Shown here: piece after piece, positions 18,446 through 30,740 of the stretch
Layout of the letters: the number at the start of each line of letters is the position of its first letter
Position numbering within the stretch: position 1 is the stretch's first letter
Source: Trachythela sp. YZ-2020
Lineage: Eukaryota; Cnidaria; Anthozoa; Malacalcyonacea; Clavulariidae
NCBI GenBank assembly: GCA_016169945.1
Contig: JADLSH010000190.1
Span: forward strand, 5,270,001 to 5,334,000
Direction of reading: 5' to 3'
Length of the DNA: 64,000 nt
Notes under the pieces: generated by a model
Databases searched by the model: none
What the model was told of the DNA's origin: nothing
The model's input: the letters and a program-made list of their open reading frames with translations, nothing else
Translations under genes and position numbers: made by a program

Positions 18446-20525
18446 ACTATTGGGGCATTTACCCCAGTAGGCCCAGTAGTGAGGCAAGATTTTCAGATAC
18501 ACTGGGCCCTTTTTGTCATGAATAAGGAATCCTGCTTTCTTCTCATAATCAATGCACTTGAATTGTCTTACTGACGATAGTAGGAGACATGGATGCCAGA
18601 GCAGAGGTTAAGTTTTCAGAGCCAAGGTATAGGACGGTACCCTAGCTTAGCGAACTGTACAAAACGTTTGCAACTTAGGGTAAACTTAGGTATACACAGA
18701 CACAGATGTCAAATTGAATATGAGACAAACAAATTTACATCACACCTATGCATGAGTGTTCTTTTATGTCGTGTGCAAAACGTCGTGTGTCGTGGGTAAT
18801 GTCGTGGATTGTAAATTGTGCTAAATCGCGCTTTTCACTAAAAGATTATTCTTTTACTAAATTCATTTTAAGCACACGCTTCAAAAACCACTGAGATTAG
18901 TGCATTTGCAATGTTTTTAAACGAGATATATTTAATCTCTAAGTGAGGATTTGTACTACATAATTTTTATGTTGGAAGGCAACATCTGTCATGGTTATAT
19001 ACGTGCCTTTGCAAATGGCCCAGAACTGCTTTCGTACCACTCAAATTTTATCGAGAAACTGTCAAGCGAGAAAGCACAAAAGAAAATGTATAACTTTGAC
19101 CAGATATCAAAATATACATTGCAAATTATACTAGAAGATTAAATATTAAAAGCATTGTTAACGCACTTCCTCAATGTTTTTTGAAGCGTGTACAAAAATG
19201 AAATTTTAAATCAATTTGGCAAAAGAATAACCTTTAGCGAAAAACGCGATATAGCGATATACTTGAGTATTATTAAATATCATCTGTTGACAGAATAAGG
19301 AGTAAGTAACCATGAGGAAGCATCATGGCCCATTGCGGCTTGATTGGGTAACATGTTATTCACCCAATATACAGTCCCCGTATATAACCAGACGATATTG
19401 GCTTATGACCCCATTAACCCCCGACAACTTTACTCTGACATTTGTTGCCTTCCAAAAGAAGCCGGTAAAGACACGAAGACGAGAACAAGTGCGAGACGTT
19501 TCATTACAGCCATGCATTTTTCGTGCGTTGTGGTGCTCTTTCTTGAAGTTTCTTCAAATTCTTCTATGACAATTTTTATGTCTATGTAACCAGAACCGAA
19601 AGTCACCGTAACAATAACAAAGAAAGGCTACTTTGATTTTTGGTACTTGTCTGAGTCTATTTAATCGCAAAAACAAGTATTTCAGAGAGCGTTCAATTAG
19701 GATTGGACCGATATATACTTCAATTATTCATACAATACTATTGCCTCCATGCAGGGTACCCAATCTAGCCCACGCATATGAAGAGTTGACTGTCAGCCAC
19801 CGTTTATGATGATGATAGCGGTGTGTATAAATAAAAAAATCAAATCAGTGTTGTCCGCATTCTTCCAGGTCTCGTCAATATGTCGGCAGGTTAATTAGAA
19901 AAATTGGTCATTTTCTTATACTTGTTTTGTTTTGTTTTGTCTGAAACACAGCGTTTATTTATTATTTGATTATTTGATTAGACGATTGAGATCTTTATTT
20001 AAACACGAACTATGCATTTCACAAATCTAAAAACAAAAATATGCGCTCTCCCATGGAGACGTAGCTACGTGCGGTGATTATCGAAACTAATTACAAAGTT
20101 GCTAAACAATATCGATAACATTTCATTAATGTATAAAGCTACAAAATATTTACTTGAAAATAAGTTATTTATGCAACTAAAAGTTAATACACTTAGAGTA
20201 AGAAATAAGAGATTTAAATTCAGAAAGTCACTGAGCCCTTTACTGAGCAATTTCGACGAGTAAACTATTTTGTCTACGTGGTCCGTAATTCTTAAACCTC
20301 CTCCGCATGCTATAATTGCAAACCGAGAAACAATTTAAACTAATAGGATAAAACTCGATATTACTCAAATTAAATGTTTACATATTTTCGGTAAAACGCG
20401 GACCGTATTTCTTAAATCTCCCCAGCCAAAACAGCAACCGAGAGACAAAAGCTTAACGCAAATTAATTTAAAGTGATATAAGTTATAGGATAAAACTCGA
20501 TTAAATTAAATTTTTATATGTATTC
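18446..20525. repeat. Tandem unit A1
   Basis: The unit starts ACTATTGGGGCATTTACCCC and contains GTGAGGCAAGATTTTCAGAT and CACTGGGCCCTTTTTGTCA. Its second half has ATGATAGCGGTGTGTA and CAGGTCTCGTCAATATGTC. It recurs at 20526, 26288, 48347 and 51427. Short ORFs across it are not conserved as proteins. Confidence 0.85.
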
Positions 20526-20669
20526 AACTACTGGGGCATTTACCCCAGTAGGCCCTTCGCTTGCCCAGTAGTGAGGCAAGATTTTCAGATACACTGGGCC
20601 CTTTTTGTCACGAATAAGGAAGCCTGCTTCTTTCTTCTCATGATAAATGCACTTGAATTGTCTTACTCT

Positions 20670-21431
20670 GTAATATTGTATGGTCCTCTACTTATGTAAC
20701 TAATCTAAACAGAATTTATCTTCTACAAAAACGGGTTGTAAGAGCTCTGACGAACTCTGACTACCGTGCTCACTCCTCTCCGTTATTCTATCAGTTAAAA
20801 ATATTAGATATATTTAAATTGAATTCCTTTTACATAGGTACATTTATGTTTAAATACCACCATCACTTGTTACCTGAATGTTTTGATAACTTATTTATCA
20901 CAAACAATCAAGTACATAGTTATAACACCAGATCGGCTACAAATTACAGATCTCACGCGTGTCGGACAAACATAAAGAAATTCACTATTCTTTCTGTTGG
21001 TCCGAATACATGGAATTCTTTTCCACCACATATTACGGCTAAAATCACTATTTCCTCTTTCAAGAATCAATTACGCATTTTCCTACTTGGAAATTATAAT
21101 GTCGCATAGACGTCGAAATCGACATGTTTTAGTTATTAACTTGTATATTATGTAGTAATGTATGTGTGTTTTGAACTTGAACAAAGATATGGTCTTATTT
21201 TGAATTATCATAGTGAACTAGGGGGTCTCATGACTACTGCCATTGGGCCTCCTCTTCTCTAAATTTACTTATTATAATATTATTTTAGTTGACGAGATGG
21301 CCTCTTAATATAAGCCTTTTAGCTTCTTGAGGTCTTCTCGCTACTGCTCAGCATTGATATTCAAATTATAATTTATGTAAATATCTATACTCTTGTTGTG
21401 TTGTGGCAAATAAATGATTGATTGATTGATT
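20670..21431 (+). mobile_element. 5'-truncated LINE insertion
   Basis: The open frame starts at the junction as CNIVWSSTYVTNLNRIYLLQ and runs to a stop at 21109 with HSYNTRSA and GPNTWNSFPPHI, the C-terminal region of CR1/jockey-type LINE proteins. A 3' UTR then ends in a TGATTGATTGATTGA tail. Copy B has no insertion here (51,560 region reads straight through), so it is younger than the A/B split or was lost from B. Confidence 0.85.
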
Positions 21432-21889
21432 GAGACATGGATGCCAGAGCAGAAGTTAAGTTTTCAAAACCAAGGTTTAAACTGTCAAGCGAGAAAGCAC
21501 AAAAGATATAATGTATAACTTTGACCAGATATCAAAATATACATTGCAAATTATACTAGAAGATTAAATATATCTCATTTAAAAGCATTGTTAACGTACT
21601 TCCTCAATGTTTTTTGAAGCATGCGCTAAAATGAAATATTAAATCAATTTTGGCAAAAGAATCATCCTTTAGCGAAAAATTAACGCGATACAGCGCATTT
21701 CACGACCCACGACTTTACCCGCGACACAAGACTTTGTACCCCCAACACGCGACACACGAAACAAAAGTGCACTTCACACCTGGTTGACACACAGTTAACG
21801 GTACAAACATGCACGTACTTCAGACCTAGTTGACACACAGATAACGATACAAACATGCATGCACGTTTAAGAACAACTAGACATAGTAC

Positions 21890-23545
21890 AAGAACGATGG
21901 TCTTGATAAGATTTCTGCCAGACTTATTCGAGAATGTGCTGATCTTAGTTCTAATTCTATTCAGTACCAATAATTTTAACATCTCATTAACATTTGGTAT
22001 ATTTCCCGAAGATTGGAAATGTGCCAAAGTTACTCCAATCTTTAAACAAGGTACACGGATTGAAATGAATAACTATACTGCCCAATTTCAGTGGTTTCAG
22101 TAATGGCCAAGGCCTTCGAAACAATAATCAATAATCAACTTTATGCATACATGTTTGAACATAATTTACTAGCAGAACACCTGTCGGGCTTTCGTTCTTT
22201 GCATCCAACGGTTACGGCCTTACTTGAGGCTACTGATAGTTGGGTCTACAATATTCACCGTGGCAACGTCAATGCCGTAGTATTCCTAGATTTGAAAAAG
22301 GCTTTCGATACGGTAAACCATGAGATTTAAGTTGTCTAAGCTCAAAAATTATGGAATTCGTGGAGTTACCTTCAAATGGTTCAAGTCATATTTGGAAGAC
22401 CGCACGCAGAAATGTTTTGTTAATGGTTCACTTTCTATGAAATGTACTCATAAGTGCGGAATTCCTCAAGGAACGATTTTAGGTCCGCTCCTGTTTCTTG
22501 TATTTATTGATGATTTACCAAATTGTTTGTTTAATTCGCATCCCAGAATGTATGCAGATGATACTCATCTTACATACGCTGGTAACGATATTAGTACAAT
22601 TCAGTTCCATCTTAATGAAGATTTGGAAAACGTTAATAAATGGTTAATATCTAATAAACTTACTCTAAATATGACTAAAATTGAATACATGTTGATTGGG
22701 TCGAGGCAACTTTTAAGTACTTTTCCTGAAAATCCTACTTTTGAAATAAATGGAATACCATTAGATCGAGTTTCCACGACAAAGTCACTTTGTACTCACA
22801 AAACGTATTGCTTCAGGTATCGGTGCCATCAAGCGATTAAGGTCATTTGTTTCATTGAAAACATTGCACATTATTTATCAAGCGCTTATACAGCCACATT
22901 TTGACTACTGTAATATTGTTTGGGGAAATTGTGGTCACACTTTATCAAATAAACTTCAGAAACTTCAAAACCATGCAATACCGAGTGTTGACTTTTCTAA
23001 TTTTGACGCCGCGGATCGCGATGCAAATAGCTTATTGGAAAAGCTAGGGTGCAATAATCTAAACATACAATGTCAAATTCAAAAAGCGTTGATGGTTTTT
23101 AAATCTTTAAATAACCTCGTTCCCGAATATCTATGTTCTAAATTTACACATCGCAACGATGTAACTTCTTACTTGCTTCGAGACTCTGTGAACAAACTTG
23201 CTGTTCCTTTACCCCGCACTTATCTTAAAAATATCTTTATCTTTATCTTTTACTTATCTTAAAAATATCTTTAGCTATAGTGGTGCGGCTTTATGGAACA
23301 GCTTATCCAGCAATATAAGACAAGCAGAATCTCTGAATGAATTTCGACAAATGTTGAAAGATCATGTTCGATAGGCACGGCATTCATGGAAAACATGCAG
23401 GTATAATGTAAAATAGATTTCCAACATAATTAGGTACTATATTTTATTATTGCATGTTGTATTAATGTAGATTAAAACTTATTGTAAAGCCTGATGAAAC
23501 CATCGTGTTTAAATAAATATTTGATTGATCGATTGATCGATATAC
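21890..23545 (+). pseudogene. LINE with reverse transcriptase, copy 1
   Basis: The frame-shifted RT reads LDKISARLIRECADL, FGIFPEDWKCAKVTPIFKQG, VMAKAFETIINNQLYAYMF, then FLDLKKAFDTVNHEI, GIPQGTILGPLLFLVFIDDL and MYADDTHLTYAG. A thumb/C-terminal part follows (ALIQPHFDYCNIVWGN). Frameshifts lie near 22,000, 22,085, 22,320 and 22,795. The 3' end carries a GATTGATCGATTGATCGA tail. The element is 5'-truncated and has no endonuclease. Lineage looks CR1/L2-like (inference). Confidence 0.9.
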
Positions 23546-26016
23546 TAGAGTAATATCATCTGGTGTTAGACCGAGTAAAGTAACCAAGTGGAAGCATCAG
23601 GGCCCATTGCGGCTGAATTGGGTAACATGTTATTCACCCAATATATATGCCGTCCCCGTATATAACCAAACGATATTGCCTTATAACCCCATTAACCCCC
23701 GACAACTTTACCCTGACAGATGTTGCCTTCCAAAAGAAGCAAAGACATGAAGACGAGAACCAATGTGAGACGTTTTATTACAGCCATTTTTCGTGCGTTG
23801 TGATGCTCTTTCTTGATGTTTGTTCAAATTCTTCTATGACAATTTTGATATGCATGTAACCACAACCCGAAATTCACCGTAACAATGACAAAGATGGCTA
23901 TTTTGATTTTTGGTACTTGATTATATTATATTGATGACAGTATAACGCAAAAGCAATTATTTCCAGAGAGCGTTCACCTAGGATTGGTGTACTCCAGTAT
24001 TGTGTGATATATACTTCAATTATTCATCTTTATATGAGACTGGTATTGTCATTACAATATAAATCACCCCACGTTTCATACAATACAATTGCCTCCAGGG
24101 TACCCAATCTAGCCCACGCATATGAAGAGTTGACTGCCAGCCACCCTATATGATGAAATATGAAATTTTTGCTTATTGTAAAAATACAACCTGGTTATGC
24201 GAGCCAACAAGAATCTAGTATAAAGTAAATGTTTTGTTTAGAGAAACCCAAGGGCAAGGACAAGTGGAAATATAGTATCAGAGTCTATAATATAGACACC
24301 TTATTTCAAATAGTAATCTCACGGTTTAGTCACAGAGAGTCAGTATTTAAAATGGATTTATAAGCATTGGCATTGACCAAAATACATTATGTTAGCAAAT
24401 CGTCCTTTAAATCTGACTGCACGGAAATATGGTAATTTGCGAGGTTAAACTTGTACGGTTTTCACTTGTTTCCATCTATCAAACTGACGTTACGCAATTT
24501 TCCCGATTTTCATATTTGTTTTTCTTGATTTTTCTTCATCAATTTGGTTAGGGTTAGGTTTTGGGTTAGGTTAGGGTAGGTTTTAGGGTTAGAGTCAGTT
24601 ACAAAGTTTTTAACTTTACTTCAAAGTTGAAAAAATGACGTAACGTCAGTTTGGTAGATGGAAACAAGTTTCGACCAACTTGTACTGAATGTTGGCAAGC
24701 TAGCGTGTGGTTTGTATATATATTATAAGTAAACAAAACTTGAACGCGTGCCATTAACGCCGGTTATATATAGATATTAAATATAACTAAGAATATACTC
24801 CCTCAGGAATATGTATGTTTTGTACAGATTTTGGTTTTAATAAATTTTAAACATATACTGATAAAAATCATCAGAAAATATCTTGCATGAAAGATCTGAG
24901 CGTAACTGCATGCGAAGATATTTTGACCCCAGCATATCGGCTTTGTACTCCCATTCCTACTCTCTCAAATAAATTGTAATAATAATAATATCCTTCCAAT
25001 TTACTTCGTAAACGACGCGAAATATGAGATTTTATCAGAAAATTTAATCCACTCTTATATAAAAGTATACAATGTTTATACAGTCCATACCCTTAAGTTA
25101 TCACGTGACCCGAATAAACTGAGGAAAATAACATATTTCGTGACGTCACCACCTAGCCTAACAAGTCTTCTTCTATTAACCGTGATTCTACGGACAAAAT
25201 ATTTGAGATTAGAGCCTCGCATGTTATGTTCGTGTATCGACGAAGTAGAGAGTTGACTTTCAGCAACCCTTTATGATGATAGCGGTGTGTAATAAATAAA
25301 AAAAAGATTAAATGATATCCGCATTCTTCCAGGTCTCGTCAATATGTCGGCTGGTTAATTAGAAAAATTGGTCATTTTCTTATACTTGTTTTGTTGTGTC
25401 TGAAACACAGCGTTTTTTTATTATTTGATTGTTTGATTAGATGATTGATATTTTTTTAAACACGAACTATGCATTTCACAAATCTAAAAACAAAAATATG
25501 CGCTCTCCCATGGAGACGTACGTCCGGGATTATCGAAACTAATTACAAAGTATGCTAAACAATATCGATAACATTTCAGTAATGTATAAAGCTACAAAAT
25601 ATTTACTTGAAAATAAGTTATTTATGCAAATAAAAGTTAATGCACTTAGAGTAAGAAATAAGAGATTTAAATTCAGAAAGTCACTGAGCCCTTTAGCAAT
25701 TTCGACGAGTAAACTATTTTGTCTACGTGGTCCGTATTTCTTAAACCTCCTCAGCATGCTATAATTGCAAACCGAGAAACAATTTAAACTAATAGGATAA
25801 AACTCGATATTACTCAAATTAAATGTTTACATATTTTCGGTAAAACGCGGACCGTATTTCTTAAATCTCCCCAGCCAAAACAGCAACCGAGAGACAATAG
25901 CTTACAGCAAATTAATTTAAAGTGATATAAGTTATAGGATAAAACTCGATTAAATCAAATTTTTATATGTATTCAGTAAAACGCGGACTAATTGATCTTG
26001 AAATCAAATGTACCGA
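23546..26016. other. Repeat-unit body without genes
   Basis: The remainder of unit A2: 23,560-24,150 aligns to A1 and A3, 24,158-25,250 is the extra segment, and 25,290-26,000 repeats 19,860-20,520. Plus-strand LLENKLFMQIKVNALRVRNK-type sequence at 25,600 recurs in each unit with different stops, so it is not called as a gene. Confidence 0.5.
24465..24668. mobile_element. Short inverted-repeat element with TTAGGG-like centre
   Basis: CTTGTTTCCATCTATCAAAC at 24465 is inverted as GTTTGGTAGATGGAAACAAG ending at 24668, and GACGTTACG pairs with CGTAACGTC. The centre (about 24,547-24,594) is rich in TTAGGG/TTAGGTT words. Confidence 0.75.
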
Positions 26017-26255
26017 GCTTGTTGACAAGTTGTTAACTACAAGGTTGTTGACTCAACAGACGTGTTACAAGTTGTTCCAACAACTTGTTATTGTCGTCCT
26101 GCAATTCAACAACTTTTAAACTTAAGAAGTTGTGAGTGACAACCTTGATAAGCACTTGGTAAAATGACAACATTGTCACAACTGTTGTTGACAAGCTTGC
26201 TGCAAGTCTGTTGCTAACAAGTATACATCTTGTTGACAAGATGCGCGAGATTTTA
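26017..26255. repeat. Cluster of TTGTTGACAAG-type words
   Basis: TTGTTGACAAG, AAGTTGTTCCAACAACTTG and GTTGTTGACTCAACA recur in both orientations, so the stretch can fold on itself in many ways. Also at 51,150-51,400 in copy B with scattered changes. Confidence 0.6.
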
Positions 26256-26357
26256 CGTGTGTTGACAGGGAATTTTTTAACTATTTAACTACTGGGGCAT
26301 TTACCCCAGTAGGCCCTTCGCTTGCCCAGTAGTGAGGCAAGATTTTCAGATACATTG

Positions 26358-27101
26358 TGTGGGCTCAATGTTACACCACCAATTTAGGAAAGATATTCAA
26401 ACTGCAAAAACGCATCATGCGAATAATAATGAATGCCGGATATAGGGACCACACAAAACCCCTGTTTTCAAAATTAAAATTATTAAACGTGTTTGATATA
26501 AACAAGTTTGTGGTCGGATCCTTTATTTTTAAGTGTCTGAACAACTCTGCATCCTTACCTCCTACCTTGAGGAACTATTTTTTACTAAATTGTGAGGTGC
26601 ACAGGTACCATACCAGAAGTGTCAACAAGATTCATGTCAGAAAAGCCAGAACAACTACCACAAAAATGACTCTTAAATTTAGTGGGACTAAGTTATGGAA
26701 CTCACTCGCTGACGAGATTACTAAATCGAAATCTCTGAAATTGTTCCAAAAAAAACTAAAATCACTATTATTTACCGAACTAAATGAAAGCAAAGTACGT
26801 TTTAGAGTTATCTCATTGCTTATCAATCTGCATATCTAGTTTGTATTACAAATATTCTTCAACATCATATTGCTATACTTGCATTGACTTATGATGCTGG
26901 TGATTGGTGTTTTTCACAAACTCATTAGAGTTTCTTAACCAATCTACCATGTATACCATAAATCCATAAATTATTTATTTTGTGATGTATTATTAATACA
27001 AAACATTAATATTACATTATACATTATCATTATACGTAACTTGTAACATAATATTCCTATGTGTGTTTTTCTTTTCTTTGGTATATAAGAATAAAGTTTC
27101 A
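26358..27101 (+). mobile_element. 5'-truncated LINE end with target duplication
   Basis: The frame to 26839 contains IFKLQKRIMRIIMNAGYRDH, VHRYHTRSVNK and GTKLWNSLADEI, the same C-terminal protein region as at 20.7 kb but from a different element. ATACATTG (26350-26357) and ATACACTG (27102-27109) flank it, and copy B reads continuously across the site near 51,484. The element ends AATAAAGTTTC without poly(A). Confidence 0.85.
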
Positions 27102-27647
27102 TACACTGGGCCCTTTTTGTCAAGAATGAGGAAGTCTGCTTCTTTCTTCTCATGATAAATGCACTTGAATTGTCTTACTCACTAGGAGACATGGATGCCA
27201 GAGCAGAAGTTAAGTTTTCAGAACCAAGGTTTAAACTGTCAAGCGAGAAAGCACAAAAGATATAATGTATAACTTTGACCAGATATCAAAATATACATTG
27301 CAAATTATACTAGAAGATTAAGTATATTTCATTTAAAAGCATTGTTAACGCACTTCCTCAATGTTTTTTGAAGCATGCGCAAAAATGAAATATTAAATCA
27401 TTTTTGGCAAAAGAAAAACGCGAAAAACGCGATACAGCGCATTTCACGACCCACGACTTTACCCGCGACACAAGACTTTGTACCCCCAACACGCGACACA
27501 CGAAACAAAAGTGCACTTCACACCTGGTTGACACACAGTTAACGGAACAAACATGCAAGTACTTCAGACCTAGTTGACACACAGATAACGATACAAACAT
27601 GCATTCACGTTTAAGAACAACTACTACTAGACATAGTACAAGAACGA

Positions 27648-28770
27648 TGGTCTTGATAAGATTTCTGCCAGACTTATTCGAGAATGTGCTGATCTTAGTT
27701 CTAATTCTATTCAGTACCAATAATTTTAACATCTCATTAACATTTGGTATATTCCCGAAGATTGGAAATGTGCCAAAGTTACTCCAATCTTTAAACAAGG
27801 TACACGGATTGAAATGAATAACTATACCGCCCAATTTCAGTGGTTTCAGTAATGGCCAAGGCCTTCGAAACAATAATCAATGATCAACTTTATGCATACA
27901 TGTTTGAACATAATTTACTAACAGAACACCTCGGGCTTTCGTTCTTTGCATCCAACGGTTACGGCCTTACTTGAGGCTACTGATAGTTGCGTCTACAATA
28001 TTCACCGTGGCAACGTCAATGCCGTAGTATTCCTAGATTTGAAAAAGGCTTTCGATACGGTAAACCATGAGATTTAAGTTGTCTAAGCTCAAAAATTATG
28101 GAATTCACGGAGTTGTCTTCAAATGGTTCAAGTCATATTTGGAAGACCGCACGCAGAAATGTTTTGTTAATGGTTCACTTTCTATGAAATGTACTCATAA
28201 GTGCGGAATTCCTCAAGGAACGATTTTAGGTCCGCTCCTGTTTCTTGTATTTATTGATGATTTACCAAATTGTTTGTTTAATTCGCATCCCAGAATGTAT
28301 GCAGATGATACTCATCTTACATACGCTGGTAATGATATGAGTACCATTTAGTTCCATCTTAATGAAGATTTGGAAAACGTTAATAAATGGTTAATATCTA
28401 ATAAACTTACTCTAAATATGACTAAAATTGAATACATGTTAATTGGGTTGAGGCAACTTTTAAGTACTTTTCCTGAAAATCCTACTTTTGAAATAAATGG
28501 AATACCATTAGATCGAGTTTCCACGACAAAGTCACTTTGTGCCTTAATTGACGAAAATCTTACTTGGAGTAGTCATATCGATAAATTGACAAAACGTATT
28601 GCTTCAGGTATCGGTGCCATCAAGCGATTAAGGTCATTTGTTTCATTGAAAACATTGCACATTATTAATCAAGCTCTTATACAGCCACATTTTGACTACT
28701 GTAATATTGTTTTGGGAAATTGTGCACTTTATCAAATATACTTCAGAAACTTCAAAACCATGCAATGAAT
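27648..28770 (+). pseudogene. LINE with reverse transcriptase, copy 2
   Basis: It has the same 5' junction and sequence as copy 1 (21,890 on) but stops inside the C-terminal region after FKTMQ. CTAG(A/T)CATAGTACAAGAACGA lies at both ends. It keeps a stretch absent from copy 1 (ALIDENLTWSSHIDKLTKR, about 28,540-28,590) and has its own stop at 28,351. Shared junctions mean both copies come from one insertion, multiplied with the unit. Confidence 0.88.
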
Positions 28771-29664
28771 TTGAACTAGTCATAGTACAAGAACGAAATA
28801 CTTGAGTAATATTATCTGGTGTTAGACAGAGTAAAGTAAGCAAGAGGAAGCATCAGGGCCCATTGCGGCTGAATTGGGTAACGTGTTATTCACCCAATAT
28901 ACATGTCCCCGTATATAACCAAGCGATATTGCCTTATAACCCCATTAACCCCCGACAACTTTACGTTTTATTACTGCCATTTTTCGTGCGTTGTGATGCT
29001 CTTTCTTAATGTTTCTTCAAATTCTTCTATGACAATTTTGATATCTATGCATGTAACCACAACCCGAAAGTCACCGTAAGAATGGCAAAGAAAAGCTATT
29101 TTGATTTTTGGTACTTGATTCTATTATATTGATTACAGTATATCGCAGCAAGAATTATTTCCAGAGAGCGTTCACCTAGGATTGGTGTGCTCCAGTATTG
29201 TGTGATATAACTTCAATTATTCATCTTTATATGAGAGTGGTATTGTCATTACAATATAAATCACCAGCACGTTTCATACAATACAATTGCCTCCAGGGTA
29301 CCCAATCTAGCCCACGCATATGAAGAGTTGATGTCAGCCACTGTTTATGATGATGATAGCGGTGTGTAATAAATAAAAAAAATCAAATGTTGTCCACATT
29401 CTTCCAGCTCTCGTCAATATGTCGACTGGTTAATTAGAAAAAATGGTCATTTTCTTATACTTGTTTTGTCAGAAACACAGCGTTTATTTATTTATTTGAT
29501 TGTTTGATTAGTTCATTGATATCTTTATTTATTAAAAACGAATCTATATGCATTTATCAAATCTAAAAACAAAGATATACGCCCTCCCAAGGAGACGTAC
29601 GTGTGGTGATTATCGAAATTAATTACAAAGTAGCTACGCTAAACAAATCGATAAAATTTCAGTA
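28771..29664. other. Unit A3 tail, no gene
   Basis: Aligns to 52,380-53,395 in copy B and to parts of A1 and A2. No coding region supported. Confidence 0.4.
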
Positions 29665-30740
29665 ATGCCACGATGTGTAAGCTTCACTAGGATGTAATTA
29701 TGGGGTTATTGTATGAAGAGAAGCACAACTTTCAAAAATTGCCAATAAATTGATCAAAATATTTTCTCTGTCTGCGATGATTATACACTCTGAGTTTCAA
29801 TCATGCGATTAAAGATATCTTGTGTAGTTAGAAGACATTTTGCCAGCTAGGTTTAAATTACCGTATTCAGCACTCGTTTAAGCGCCGCGGGGCTAATTAA
29901 ATTTTCAGTTCTTTTCATGCGGCGCTTATTTGAGGGCAGCGCTCTGTAAAATATTGTATTTGTAGCTGCCTTCACAACCGAATTGCGCATTTCCAAAGTT
30001 CTGGAAAGGGAGTAACACAACATGGCATTGAAATATACAGCCTCGATTAAGCGCCGCATTCCTGGGAATGCGTGCTCACGGCGCTTATTTAACTCTTTCT
30101 GGACGTCACCGTCGAATATCGTTCTCCAGAGGATGATGAATTTGAGCGCTCGTATCTTTGGCGCCCCTCACCCAAAACGGACGAAAATACCACCAATCGA
30201 TTCAGCAAACAAAACTATTCTTGGCTAATGCCATATAAATCGCTAAACAGATTGTTTTGAAAATTGACAAAGTTACGGCGAAATTTGAAATTCGTACGCA
30301 CGGAAATGCTTAGATCAACTTTATTTGTGAAAAGTTTAAATCCATTTAAATGTTACTTATGAAATTACCAAATGAATAAATGTACAGAATTTAGTGTTTC
30401 GTAAGTTATAGTATGCATTTGTTAACTTATTTGTAAAATATTAAAACTTAGAAGGATTAAAACTTTTCCGTGTGTGTACGTATGTATGTCAACGCTCTAG
30501 ACTGCAAGCAGTGACATGTAGTTCTTTCAAGTTGTTTTTCTCACTTTTACTTCGTTTTTACTTATATTGACAAATTTGTACGCGTCCTAATTTCACTCAA
30601 TCTTACACATATTGATATATTGATATTTGGTAAAGTTCTTGCATAATAATGTCTATCTGAAATCTCACGCACGTACAAATAGATAATTGAGATAAAGACT
30701 TTTTATTCACATCAATCAGGAGTCAATTTGAACGCACTTA
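29665..30740. other. Right end of duplicated block A, GC-rich hairpins
   Basis: Contains TAAGCGCCGC and GCGGCGCTTA-type inverted words at about 29,878-29,933 and 30,048-30,092, islands of GC in AT-rich DNA. It then continues to the end of homology with copy B. No gene recognised. Confidence 0.5.

Larger units (their letters stand above)
20526..26287. repeat. Tandem unit A2, enlarged by insertions
   Basis: Same unit as A1 but 5.8 kb. The extra length is a LINE end (20,670-21,431), an RT-containing LINE (about 21,890-23,545), and about 1.1 kb (24,158-25,250) bounded by a short repeat of GAGTTGACT plus ATGATAGCGG. Part of this last segment also lies in B at about 50,020-50,350. Confidence 0.8.
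26288..29664. repeat. Tandem unit A3
   Basis: Third unit. It is interrupted by a LINE end (26,358-27,101) and a truncated RT LINE (27,648-28,770). The unit body corresponds to B2 (51427-53395), which carries neither insertion. Confidence 0.8.
541..30740. repeat. Large direct duplication, copy A
   Basis: This block is repeated in the same orientation at about 31,800-54,935. Homology starts in a TTATA-type microsatellite (about 536-562 here, 31,795-31,840 there) and ends around ATCAATCAGGAG (30,712 here, 54,912 there). Gene exons, introns and most repeats align closely. The offset changes along the block (about 31.3 kb at the left end, 30.5-30.6 kb in the gene, 24.2 kb at the right end) because each copy has its own insertions and deletions, and A has an extra tandem unit. 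Confidence 0.93.

Noticed and set aside
25539..25817. Minus-strand ORF repeated at 20065 and 50619
   Set aside because: It belongs to the tandem repeat unit; copies carry different stops and lengths.
18446..29664. CRISPR-like or satellite array
   Set aside because: The repeats are kilobase-scale units with LINE insertions in an animal genome; no short regularly spaced repeats.
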